Positions 11,152-21,660 of a stretch of 64,000 bases of DNA are shown here, one piece after another; position 1 is the stretch's first letter; every line of letters starts with the position of its first letter. The position numbers and the translations under genes are program-made. The stretch covers positions 2,933,183 to 2,997,182 of the forward strand of contig CAXIPT010000003.1 of NCBI GenBank assembly GCA_964030475.1. The letters are read 5' to 3'. Source of the DNA: Tethya wilhelma (taxonomy: Eukaryota > Porifera > Demospongiae > Tethyida > Tethyidae). Below the pieces are notes generated by a model. The model ran no database searches. It had not been told where the DNA came from and saw nothing but the letters and a program-made list of their open reading frames with translations.

Positions 11152-11367
11152 ATACAGTATTATATTATTAATTTTTAATCATTTTTTTAATATTATTTCA
11201 AAAGTGTTTAATATTTTTTAAACATTGACCAATGCTACAATATTAATCAAGACCTGATCAGCAGCTAGATGTATTCATACATAGAGGGGTACGAGGTGTT
11301 CAAAGAGAATAAGAGTGTGTTCACAATGGTACACAATTAAGAGTGCATGTGTTCAGTATATATTCCT

Positions 11368-12357
11368 CTAGAGAAGGTCAAGTAGTTGGTCTGATTCCAG
11401 GGAGTCCGGTTTGCTCTCGGAGCCACTGGAGATGGCCCTCATCTTCTGCTGTCTGCCTGAACTGGCCCCTCTCGTTATAGATGGTGGCCGGGGAATCTCT
11501 ACAGGTTGGCCTTTGACCTTGCTACCAGCATCTCTCTTGCGTCGCTTGACGGGAGGTGAGGACGAAGAGGAGGCGTGGTCTACGAGCAGTATGTCCGATG
11601 GGTTTGGGGAGGTGCTGTCCATTTCATCGTCAGTTTCATTGTCACTCCTTCCAGTAGGGGTCTCCTCTCTAATTGGGAGAGTGGGCTGGTGCTGCTCGTG
11701 AGAGAGCTGCTCCATCAATCGGCGTATCTTCGCTTTCTTGTCATTTAGTACCAGTACGAATTTGGAATATAGCTCTTTTTCAACCTGTTCTTTCACGTTG
11801 GAAAACTTTTCCACACGGTTTATTAAAGTTTGTCTCTCGGAGGCCAATCTGGCATTGTCAGTTTTCAACTCACTGTTCTCTTGGTTTAGATGTGCAAGAG
11901 AATGGATCGCATAATCCATTAGCTCACTGAAGAGCAGTGACTTCTTCTTGTGCAGGATAATAGAGCCCAACTGGAAACGAACATTGTTATCACGAAGATG
12001 CTTCTTCCACACCAGCTCCATCTCACTGGACGAAGGCCTCTTGATTTGGTAGATGAACGTCTCCACCCCAATATCCTTTCGTGTTAAAGCTCTCAACGTT
12101 TCAGCAACGTAATCTTGATTTGTCATTTTCACCTCCCCCGCCATGAGTTGTAGCCGCCTTTGGTTGAGCTCTCCCTGCCATCCGACCCCCTCTCCATCAC
12201 TCACCTTCACACACAGATCACTGCCGTCATAAGAACACAGGGTATACAGCACACTCTCTTCTCCCTCCACCTCCAGCCGGGAGAGATACCTCTCTGCAGG
12301 CAGCGAGTCCTTCCCAGCAGATGATCCCACTCCAAACAGCTCATCAATGTCGTCCAT
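11368..12357 (-). CDS. XRCC4: XRCC4, DNA ligase IV cofactor
   Basis: 329-residue protein in one uninterrupted exon, close to human length (336). It forms dimers and filaments with XLF and stabilises DNA ligase IV in non-homologous end joining in the nucleus. Seen: an N-terminal beta-rich head (about residues 20-130, including VWKKHLRDNNVRFQLGS, like the human FFEKNLKDVSFRLGS). A long coiled-coil stalk follows, with ELYSKFVLVLNDKKAKIRRL matching human [20 protein letters not shown], the ligase IV-binding region. An acidic/Ser-rich tail with a basic PPVKRRKRD nuclear signal ends the protein. The start at 12357 opens MDDIDELFG and is preferred over the ATG 13 codons upstream because it lies nearer the shared promoter with TM2D2. 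Lack of introns is unusual for this window. Confidence 0.9.
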   Translation of the reverse strand: MDDIDELFGVGSSAGKDSLPAERYLSRLEVEGEESVLYTLCSYDGSDLCVKVSDGEGVGWQGELNQRRLQLMAGEVKMTNQDYVAETLRALTRKDIGVETFIYQIKRPSSSEMELVWKKHLRDNNVRFQLGSIILHKKKSLLFSELMDYAIHSLAHLNQENSELKTDNARLASERQTLINRVEKFSNVKEQVEKELYSKFVLVLNDKKAKIRRLMEQLSHEQHQPTLPIREETPTGRSDNETDDEMDSTSPNPSDILLVDHASSSSSPPVKRRKRDAGSKVKGQPVEIPRPPSITRGASSGRQQKMRAISSGSESKPDSLESDQLLDLL

Positions 12358-12417
12358 GATTCTGCATATCAAGATAAAGGGGTGTGTCACTGTCATGGCT
12401 TATGACGTCATTGAATT
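12358..12417. promoter_or_regulatory. 60-bp bidirectional promoter XRCC4/TM2D2
   Basis: Only 60 bp separate the start codons of XRCC4 (-) and TM2D2 (+). It contains the CRE-like core TGACGTCA at 12403-12410, a classical shared-promoter element. There is no TATA box. Confidence 0.6.
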
Positions 12418-13182
12418 ATGGCGACCTTGCGACTGGTGTTTGTGTTTGTTGGCGCGTTTCTCTGGAGCGGTGTCTGCGGAGAGAGTGTCGTCAGTCTACA
12501 AGGCAGCGACACTTGTCAAAATTTCACTGTAGAAGATGACTACCAACCTCATTCTCCTCTCGTGCTCTGCTGCTTACTGTGAGACCTCTTGTTTCTAATT
12601 AGTGCGCACCATGTGATTTCCCCGTACACTGTCCCTCCAGACCTGACCAATACTATGTCTGTGAAGAGCCGAGAGAACCAAACAGTACAGAAGATGACGA
12701 CGACGTAGGAGTGTGCTCTGAGGTATAAGTGTTGAGCACATCCAACACATTTAATACATACATTAATTTATCCCATTTTGGTGTGTGTAGTTTGGAGGTC
12801 AGTTCTATGAATCAGTATCTAACACGTCCGTGAGGTGCACTGTGCTGGAGGGTGTCATGTGCCATGGTAAGAGATCATTCATCAAACAGGATGTCCCGTG
12901 TGTCAGGTAAGCCTTCATGTATTACCATCGGTCAGTTGGTTTCATGTGTGTATGTGATCTCCCTGTAGATATGGCGGACACTACTTCCCTTCGATTGTCC
13001 TCTATTCTGTGTTTCTGGGGTTTTTAGGAGTTGATCGGTTTTGTTTGGGTTACACATGTCTGGGCGTGGCCAAGGTGCTCACCCTCGGCGCTCTTGGTGT
13101 CTGGTGGGTGGTGGACGTCATCCTCCTGCTCACAGGGGTGCTCAACCCCAACAGTGGCTTCTCTTGGGAACAGTTTTACTAA
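12418..13182 (+). CDS. TM2D2: TM2 domain-containing protein 2
   Basis: Four exons (12418-12578, 12641-12722, 12791-12906, 12969-13182) encode a signal peptide, a Cys-containing extracellular region and the TM2 domain. Seen: [20 protein letters not shown], like human HSPLVICDMLPEEFIECEDP, then FGGQFYES and an extracellular Cys pair. The two transmembrane helices are joined by the family's DRF turn ([10 protein letters not shown]), ending [21 protein letters not shown]2D proteins are conserved animal membrane proteins linked to Notch and endolysosomal function in Drosophila. Length and exon order agree with a complete gene. Confidence 0.9.
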
Positions 13183-13345
13183 TGCATTACATCATTATTA
13201 CATCATTGCTAATTTCTTTCTGCTGTGTGTTTTTAATATTCAGTTTTGATGCATCAAAATAAAATTTTTTACTATGCAATATATGCAATAACTGAAATTA
13301 TAGCATGTAGGACAGGGTACAAGTAGTCTCTGTGTCTATAATGAG

Positions 13346-14288
13346 TTAGTTTTTCTTCAGGATGGCTTTCTTTATCTCTGCTCCGATGGCCTTAGCCATG
13401 GGAGGTGGCACGGCGTTGCCTACCTGGCGGTGCTTGTCCAGGATGTTCCCGTAGAACTTGTAGGTGTCAGGGAAGCCTTGAGAGCGAGCACACTCTCTCA
13501 CACTCACCACACGATGCTGCTCTGGGTGGAGGACACGCCCCTGTTGCCATGGTGATGTGAATTAAGTGGTCATGGTGATGGTGCAATGGTGGTTACCTGT
13601 TTGCCCATGGGCTCGGGGTTGGTGACCGTGGTGGAGAAGAACCCCTCCCACTCCAGCCGGCCATAGAGGCCAGCCCAGTGGTTGTGCCTGTTGCCAGTGT
13701 GAGGCAGGCACCACGGGATTAGAGTACCAAACTGTTTGTCCGTTGGGTCACAGGGCTTCCCACTGGCACAGGAGCACACGCCCCTCAAACTCCCAGTGCT
13801 GCTCCGGCCATTCTTCACATCAACATGAGTGTACTTCCTAGAGGGGGGACCATGGCACAGCATCAACGGGACAATAGCCAACACAACACTCACTCACAGC
13901 TTCTTAGCATAAGTTCCATCTGATAGTCTCAGTTCAATATTGGGGAGGTCCCTCCAATCAGCACCGGGGGCAACAGGGATGTGTCTCATTCTGGCAGCAA
14001 CGAGAGGGTTCATCTCTTTGCAGATGTGATCACACAAGATAGGCTGCAGTTGGTTCCCTCGAATCTGTGGTCACCATGACAACATTCATACACTATTAAC
14101 AAGCTCTAATTGGAGGGGCCTACCAGTCTTTGGAACTGTGACTGTGGCTCTCCATTGTAAGCTATTTCCCTAGCACTGGCTCCATTCTTGATATCAGGGA
14201 GATCAGACATGGCATCTCTGACAGTAATGGTCCTCAGAGGAGCACTGGATGTTCTAGTGGTGGTCGGCACAAACTAGGGAAAGGGAGA

Positions 14289-14322
<34 letters not shown>

Positions 14323-14870
14323 TGAGCACACACCATTCGGTTCATTTGCTGATGTTCTTACTTTCTTTTCATCAATGACCACCGTCAGTTGAACGGCCCT
14401 TGGACTGAAGCAGTGAGTTGGTTCAGGGAACTGAGGTAGCACTTCACCAGGAGCAGCTGCCAACACTATAGCCCTGCAGGGACAAGAGGGACGCCATGAG
14501 AGAGGAGGACCAGGACAGCAGGTAGGAGGCAGTACCTTCTCCTGGTCTGAGGGACGCCATACTGGCCAGCCTGAAGCACTGCAAAGGTACACTGGTAGCC
14601 CATCTTGACTAGGCATCGCAAGGCCAGTTTCAAGACCATGCTTTTCTTGAAGGAGACAAAGTTCCTGACATTCTCCAAGAGAAAGAACTTTGGTCTGTAG
14701 TAGTCGCAGTAGCTGAGGTAGCTGGCCACTAGGGAGTTCTTGAACTGGGAATACTCTCTCGAGTTGAATCTGTTCATGCCACTGAAGCCCTGGCACGGTG
14801 GACCTCCACACAGCAACTCCACTTCACCCTTCTTTGGCAGCCGCTGACCTCGCCCATTAGTCTCCTGCCC
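13346..14870 (-). CDS. DNMT1: DNMT1, C-terminal catalytic exons
   Basis: Catalytic half of the maintenance cytosine-5 DNA methyltransferase, which copies CpG methylation at replication forks. Exons on the minus strand: about 14536-14870, 14362-14473, 14127-14275, 13900-14064, 13598-13837 and 13346-13543. Seen: motif IV with the nucleophile ([20 protein letters not shown]), motif VI (FLLENVRNF), motif VIII ([14 protein letters not shown]), then [20 protein letters not shown]. Motif X is [13 protein letters not shown], near the C-terminus. All catalytic residues I can check here are intact and no frame break is seen in this block. The preceding part, including motif I, is broken (separate entry). 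Confidence 0.9.
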
Positions 14871-15423
14871 CTGTAATAATTGAGAGGAGGTTGCAAGTAT
14901 GCAATTAGAGATTACGTGAATAACGTTGATTGCTTAAAAGTTGCTGAATCAGTGATCTTTTTCTGCTGATTCAGCACATTTACGGAGGTAACCCACAGTA
15001 CACAGAGAAAAAATGCTGATCAGGCAGAAAATATAGCTACTCATACCAACTGTTGTAATGGGAATAGAGTCAACATTATATGTATGAATCTCTTAAAGTT
15101 GCCACTTGACTCGTCTAGCTAATACAATAGATAGAAATTTTCAAGGAATAATATTTTTCGCGGAAAGGCGATCGACCAAACTTTTCACGATTTATTTTCG
15201 AGGATCTGAGCAGCCCACCCATATATTGCAATACGATCCCAAAATTTCTCAGGTAAAATTTTGGACAGCGATGATCCACGAAAAACAGCGAAATTTATAT
15301 CTCAAAATCTAGCATACAAATTAATCGATTGTCCACACAGCTATCATCCATGAGAGCGTCAATATGTACACGTCTAGTGTTGAGTCGAAGCTGGGAGCTT
15401 GTTATTTTGCCCAACTGCCTAGN
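14871..15423. other. DNMT1 intron and join; possible degenerate element
   Basis: About 550 bp between DNMT1 exons. The stretch 15116-15310 is AT-rich, with short words such as TTTTCGCGG and CACGAAAA shared with the local TACCGTATAGC MITE family but without clear termini. The minus-strand coding signal around motif I runs into the N at 15423, and the exon expected next (motif II-III region) is not found, so sequence is probably missing. Confidence 0.4.
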
Positions 15424-16175
15424 GCAGCTGGCTGGTCTATTTCTATGGCCCAACTGGCCTCAGACACCGCTGACTGGTGGAAGCCGGCACTCAGTCCTGG
15501 CAGGATTAGAAGCAGCAATCATTATATCAGTCTATAGCTAGGTACACCAACCAACAGAGCTAGCTGCCCATACCTCCACAGCCGGCAAACACATCCAGTA
15601 GTCTTCAGAGGCTGAACCAACTCCTTCCCACTGACACTCTTCTCAGGAGAGGTGGGCGGGACTGCTTTACCCTTCCCACGTCCTTTGCCTTTACCCTGTG
15701 ATGTAATCATTACATCATACATCATGACCCAGCCAACCCCTAATTAGAGCCCACCTTTCCCTTGCTCCCCTTGCCCCTGGCCTGATGAGGTGGGTCGTCA
15801 AACCTCCTAGTCTTGCCGCTGTACGACTCGTAGAAATAGAAGCGATCGGTTGATTCGAGGAACCAGCCATCCCTGTTCCCCTCCACCTCCTCACCACACA
15901 CCACCTCACACCTCCCACACACTTGACTGGCTTCCACCACCGTCTCCTCCTCACTCCAGTAGACCAGGTTCAGATCAGACTGCTGTATGGCTTCAGCCAC
16001 TCTTGTGCGTATCCTCTGGCCTACTGTCAGTTGACAGAGGTTACCATGGCAACATGCAGTGTTGTAGCTAGAGTACCTGTAGAACATGGCCACCCTAACC
16101 ATGAGTTTGGGGTCAGAGGTCAGCTTCCCTGCAGACGCTTCAATACAATATACATACCGAGGATNNGAGAGAAGC

Positions 16176-16209
<34 letters not shown>

Positions 16210-18542
16210 TGTGATATGCCATGAGCCATAGCTGGCTGTGAGAGGCCCACCTATCTGGAAGGGCTGAGGGACGTCCATGTTGCTCCCCTTCACGATACTC
16301 CGACTTCCGATAGAGCTCAGGGTACTTGCTCTCATCCCGCTCCTTCATCCTTTGAACTTTGAACCTTTGGTTCACATTTGTTGGCTTCACAGGGAACTGA
16401 TAGGTATCGGCAGGGAGGTAGACACACTGCCCCAGTTGGTAGAGGGTCCCACGGAGGGAAAAGCCAGAGTAGTGCTTGGTACCCCCCTCGTTGGAGGCCA
16501 CACCCACTGGACACGCCTCTGCTTCCTAAGGATTGAAGTAGTATACGGCACAGATAATATTATCAATGGGGCATGAGCTGCCACTAAAGATTTTATTATA
16601 GAGCCTTATATGGCAGTATCTCCAGCCTCCTCACAGCACTACCAGCAGTGGAACCAACATGTCAGGGTGAACACACTAGCATGGGAAATTGGATTGGCTA
16701 AGGACGGAACATAACTAGACTTAAAATGTAAGACTAGTTCATTTCTCAGAGAAAACAATGCATGGCTGATCGATGTGCAACCACTTGACTGCACTGTCTC
16801 TATATTATGTGACCATATACAATGTGTATATATCTAGGAAGATAATAATTATCACACACACATACACAAACTCCGGACTAGTTTGACCAGACCCAACACA
16901 AGCAATCGGTTGCCTTATGAAAACATGCGGAGCTTCTCACTACGCACAAACACTATAGTGGCCATAGCATCAGGCTGTTGGAAAACTCATGATTACTTCA
17001 CACTGAATACACTAAGATAAAAAGCTGCAGTTAAACTAGTTTTTGGCAAAAATTTTCTTCACATCGACAGCATGACCTTGTGTCATGCTAATGAAATTTC
17101 CACTTGGACACAAAAACTGGGCCACTTTTACCAGACTCCTTTACAATGGGACCATCAGTACCTCCCTCTCTAAAATACAAGGCACCCAACCATGGCTGAA
17201 ATTGAGTATACAGAGGCAGAGAGAAACTGACAGCATTAAAATTAAGCTGTTCCCTTCAATGTAGAGTCATCTATTGCAGGCATAACTGTACTGCCTACAA
17301 TACTGGCTAGAGGTAAACTGGTTTCAAGGATCTACGCCAGTAAGCTGCCTGAACCTTAGTTCACCTTGTTCTTTGTGTTCGTTCCTCCGGCAGCTGTAGC
17401 AATCCTCCGCTGGGTGTGAGTCGAGGCACTCCTGAGGGATGCTCTCAAACCTGGCAGTCTCCAGGTCTACCACAGCTGGTAGAAGTACACCCCTTCTTCT
17501 TCAATGACATCATCAGGAATGTCCTCTCCCCCTAGCTCCGCCCACCTCGAGGGTGGAGGCCGGTGCTCTACCTGCACAGGGGGGACTAGCAATAACCAGC
17601 AGTGCAGGGGGTCACTTACAGTGAGCTTATCAATGATGGCCCCCAGGGGGGACAATAGAGGTCAACAGAGTCTGAATAATGTAAATTAAAACATGAACAA
17701 ATTGGCACTCGTGGTAGGAGAAGAATGGAGAATTTTGTTCTTTCACAGCACTCAACGAATCGTTTTATATGTAGTGGCTTCAAGGCAGTAGTGTCAAGAA
17801 TCATACTGGAAGCAAGCTCTTGTTGTTGCAGTAAGTAAAAAAAAATCCGGCTTGAAGCTTTCTCCATACTATTTAGTACTTCAGCTGTACACCAGAAGGC
17901 AGCTAGCTGTTACGTGAACCACGCCCCAAAAATGTCGTAAATGCAAACGCTCTATAACTAGCAGTGCATGGGGGGTCACTTACAGTGAGCTTATCAATGA
18001 TGGCCCCCAGGGGGCAGTCGTCACACTGGTCCACCACAAACAGTTCCCCCGGGTCACTGGTCTCCCCCAGGACAGTCTCGTTGCCACGATGGTACCATAT
18101 GGCGTGGAAGTGCGCTCACCTCCTGGCTCCTCCCACATGGAGCTCACCCTGCCTATGAAGAACGGCTGGTTGTCCTCTTCCGGAGTCACAGCAACACAGT
18201 CACCAACAGAGATCACCTAAGAACAAGGCACATGACTTCAATACCGTGTCATGTGACCAACGAATGGACCCACCTGTGTTTTATTGAGGAGGACTTCACG
18301 ATAGTATTTCTTCCTTCCCTCTGTCTTGTAAGGAGCATGCTGTCCATTCCACCTTGGTCTTGATCTTCTTCTCTGGCTTAGCTTTCTTCTGGTGCTTGAC
18401 AGTTGGCTGGGTGGGGACAGGAGCAGAGTGTGACCCCCTCCCCGCCTGAGTGTGACCCCGCCACTGACTAACCTGTCCCCTGACATCAGCCTGCTGCTCC
18501 AGCTCCTCTTCACCATCATCCTCTGCCACCTGCACTGCCATG
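15424..18542 (-). CDS. DNMT1: DNMT1, BAH domains and motif I, with frameshifts
   Basis: Upstream part of DNMT1 on the minus strand. In order: a charged linker (18473-18542), the start of BAH1 (18274-18406; YKTEGRKKYYREVLLNKTQ) and the rest of BAH1 (17984-18216; VISVGDCVAVTPEEDNQPFF). Next are 17467-17573 (GVYFYQLW), BAH2 (about 16080-16510 and 15780-16005; DLNLVYWSEEETVVEASQV, then DRFYFYESYSGK), a Gly-Lys linker, and motif I (DVFAGCGG, near 15583-15605). Human order is kept throughout. I count at least five single-base frame breaks, near 18340, 18112, 17475, 15993 and 15605, plus N joins at 16165 and 15423. The RFTS and CXXC domains expected further upstream are absent because the contig ends at the N at 18543. 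Apart from about 930 bp of intron (16510-17440), I see no other gene here. Confidence 0.8.
17598..18017. repeat. Duplicated exon end and splice donor in DNMT1
   Basis: About 55 bp covering the end of a BAH1 exon and its splice donor occur twice in direct orientation (17598-17652 and 17961-18017). They are separated by roughly 310 bp of unrelated sequence. The downstream-in-gene copy lacks the rest of the exon. Confidence 0.75.
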
Positions 18543-18543
18543 N

Positions 18544-18717
18544 ACATTGAATCAAGGGCTGCAGGGTTACTGCATGCATTTGGAGCAGGGAAGTGAATGT
18601 AAACAGCGCTGCGTCTCTGACCAGTGTCTGGAGTGACTTGTTCACAACTAGCTTCTCTGCTCCCAATGCCTGCAGTTACCCTGCAGCCCTTGATTCAATG
18701 TAAGTGTATGTGTTCTC

Positions 18718-18753
<36 letters not shown>

Positions 18754-18790
18754 TTTGTTGTAGGTATGCTGCAGCAGGCATTGGGAGTGT
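18544..18790. repeat. Inverted-repeat cassette with (GT)n, single copy
   Basis: Follows directly on the N at 18543. It contains the words TTGATTCAATGTAAGTGTAT, a GT run at 18720-18752 and the flanking self-complementary arms found several times at 24105-24965. It therefore belongs to a local repeat family and explains why assembly broke here. Confidence 0.7.
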
Positions 18791-19689
18791 TCGACCTGTG
18801 TCTGGAATGGATATAATATTATGTGTTAACTGCTTTTTTTCCCTCTCTCTTTTCCTATAGTTTGTGATGTCTTAGTCTGAAGGATCGAAGACTCTCTTGG
18901 TTCTAGTTAATGCACACACTCACTCTTAGCCTCATGGCACTGAGCATGATTTGAGAGGGAGAGAGACTAGTAAAATTAATATTCTGTAGTAATACAAGGT
19001 TTATCTTGTACATTGTAGGTTTATATATTTTTAACCTTTGTCTTGGAGTGGTGGAACTGGCCAGCAACTGCTGAAGTCTCTGTAAGTTTCTCTGTTCATT
19101 TTGCCACTGCCTTTGCATAGGTAGATGATCCAAGGTAGTCTTTTCTAAATAGAGTCAAAGAATTGAAGTGAGTGAGTGAGTGTATGTCACCAGGTGTGGT
19201 GTTAAGGTATTTTCCCTACTTAAGAAATGGTACTGTTAATTTAACTCGAAATAGAAAGTGGAACTGAATTGGCCTGAGACTCTTTTTTGTAAGTTTCTCG
19301 TTCATCTAATTTGCCACTTATTATTCCTTCCAAGCCAGCCGGGTGTTTCATTTTGCCGTGTATTTTCCTTCAAAGCTGGTTACCAAGCCAACTGAAGCAG
19401 TCTACTAGCAGTCTAACATCGGAAGGATTCAAACCCAAGTCATATATTCTCTTTGTAACTTCATTCTCATTTCATTTTGCCATGTATTGATTTTGCAGGC
19501 AGTAATTAGGAGACTCACTGGTAAGTTTCGTTATTTTGTTTTGACCCCAGTAATATTGACACCTGGCCCCTCCCACCCCATGTTCACAACTCATGAGTTG
19601 ACCTAGGAGATTCCCTGGAAACTGGAAAGTCATCTTGACAGTATGTCTGTCTGTCCTTATAAAGTAAGAATCTAAGTTGCTCACACCTA
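18791..19689. other. Non-coding stretch leading into a tandem array
   Basis: AT-rich, no convincing coding signal on either strand. Fragments resembling the array that follows appear near 19590-19690 (a GTCATCTTG word followed by a GTAAG). Confidence 0.4.
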
Positions 19690-21060
19690 TCTTGTTTTAT
19701 AATACTGTACAACTTGCACACACTGATTTGAGTTATGAAGGTCATCTTGTGTACCATGTGTCCTAAGGTAATGTAAAGATTTTTAATTGCTCACAGCTGT
19801 CATTCTTGTTCATTCTCTCCACAATCTATGGCATGTGCCTAAACCTCTGGAGGTCATCTGGTGCAACTGTACATGTCATTAAAAGGGAAGTAATGATTCA
19901 ATGACATCATAACTAGTTTTTATTAAATGCTCTCTCTACAACATACACACATACTTTCAAGCTAACAAGTCATCCCTCAGTTTGTCCGAATGCAAGATAA
20001 GAACTTTTAAGCTGCTCACACTGTCCTGTTTAAATTTAATCTGTACAAATACACATACCACCATTGAGTTTCAGAGCCTGGTCATCTTGTGTGTCTGTAC
20101 TGATGTCCTAAGGTACTATAAAGCTTTCTCAATTGCATACAGCTATCATTTTTGTTCATTCTCTCCACAATATGTTTACTGTGATGTGTGCCTGAACCTC
20201 TGGAGGTCATTTTGTGCAACTACACATGTCATTACAAGGGAAGGATTGTTCATGACTCGTTCTTATTAAAATTCAATGCTCTCTCTTTCTCTCTCTACAA
20301 CATATGCACATACTGTCAAGTTAACAAGTTATTGTTAAGTTTGTCCCAAAGGTAAGTACTCTTCAAGCTGCTCACAACTATCTTGTTTAAATTTAGTATT
20401 GTACAACTTGCACACATTATTGAGTTATGCAGGTCATCTTGTGTCTCCATCTCCAAAGGTAATATATAAAGATTTCTTGATTGTATACAGCTATGTATCA
20501 TTCTGTTTATTCTCTCCACAATATGATTACTACGACATGTGCCTGAACCTCGAGAGGTCATCTTGTGCAACCGCACATGTCATTAAAAGGAAGTAATGAT
20601 TCAATGACATCATGACTCATTCTTATTAAATGCTCTCTCTACAACATACACACATACTTTCAGGTTAACAAGTCACCTTGCAGTTTTCCCAATGCATGGT
20701 AAGAACTTTTTTGAAGTTGCTCATATTGCTACCCAGTTTACAGTCAATACTGTACTGTACAACTTGCACACACTGCCATTGAGTTATGGAGGTCATCTTG
20801 TGTGTCTGCATCTCCTAAGGTAATATAAAGATTTCTCTATTGCACACAGCTATCATTTTTGTTCATTCTCTCCACAAATATGTTTGCTGCGGCATGTGCC
20901 TGAACCTCTGGAGGTCATCTTGTCAGTGCAACTGCACATGCCATTAAAACTGAGGGAAGGATTGTTAGTGACTCACAACCAGTATATTCTAATTAATGCT
21001 TTCTCTCTCTCTCTCCCCCCACCACAACACACACATCCTGTGGAGTTAACAAGTCATCTC
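19690..21060. repeat. Degenerate tandem array, about 350-bp units
   Basis: Four recognisable units, with landmarks GGTCATCTTGTGTGTCTG at about 19740, 20084, 20433 and 20792, and CCTGAACCTCTGGAGGTCAT at about 19849, 20195, 20546 and 20902. Units differ by substitutions and small indels. Weaker relatives continue to about 21650. Each unit carries one or two short exon-like islands of 34-44 bp that end in AAG followed by GTAA. The islands do not share a length or open frame, so I see no protein. Confidence 0.75.
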
Positions 21061-21660
21061 AAGACTTGTGTATTCAGCTAGTCCTCCAGGCGGTGGCTAA
21101 GGTAAGAACTTTCAAGTTACTCTCACACACTCTTGTTCAAACACTTCAATAACATGCACACACTGATTTTTACTTTTGGAAACTGTCATGTGTGTGTCTG
21201 TACATACCTATGAGGTAAGACTCTATCTCAGTCACAAATCATTCTTGTTTCACATTCTCTCTAAAACATGCACACTGTTCCCTTTTGCATATAGACGAAC
21301 TGTACATGTGAAGGTCATCTTGTGTGAGATCTGACAAGTTAGGTGAGGACTAGCAATGACTCAGTTTATCATCCCTGTTATTTACATACCATCTGATGGG
21401 CTGTACACATGACACTGATGCATATACCTTTGAGTCCTAGAAGCTGTGTGTGTGCCCAGCATTTAAGGTAAGGATTGTCCCAGTCACCATTATATGGTTT
21501 CAATCACTACTACATGCACACACAGTTGAGTTGTGGGAGCCAGTCTCGTGTCTGTTCTAAGGTATGGAGCCTCAACCTTGCACTCCCATTGTTCACTAAC
21601 TGTTACATGTGCACACACCATCTTGAGATTTAGAGCCCGAGGTAAAGCTGAGCCATCCAT

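Noticed and set aside
19982..21081. Short ORFs in the 350-bp tandem array as a repeat protein
   Set aside because: Frames differ from unit to unit and island lengths are not multiples of three.
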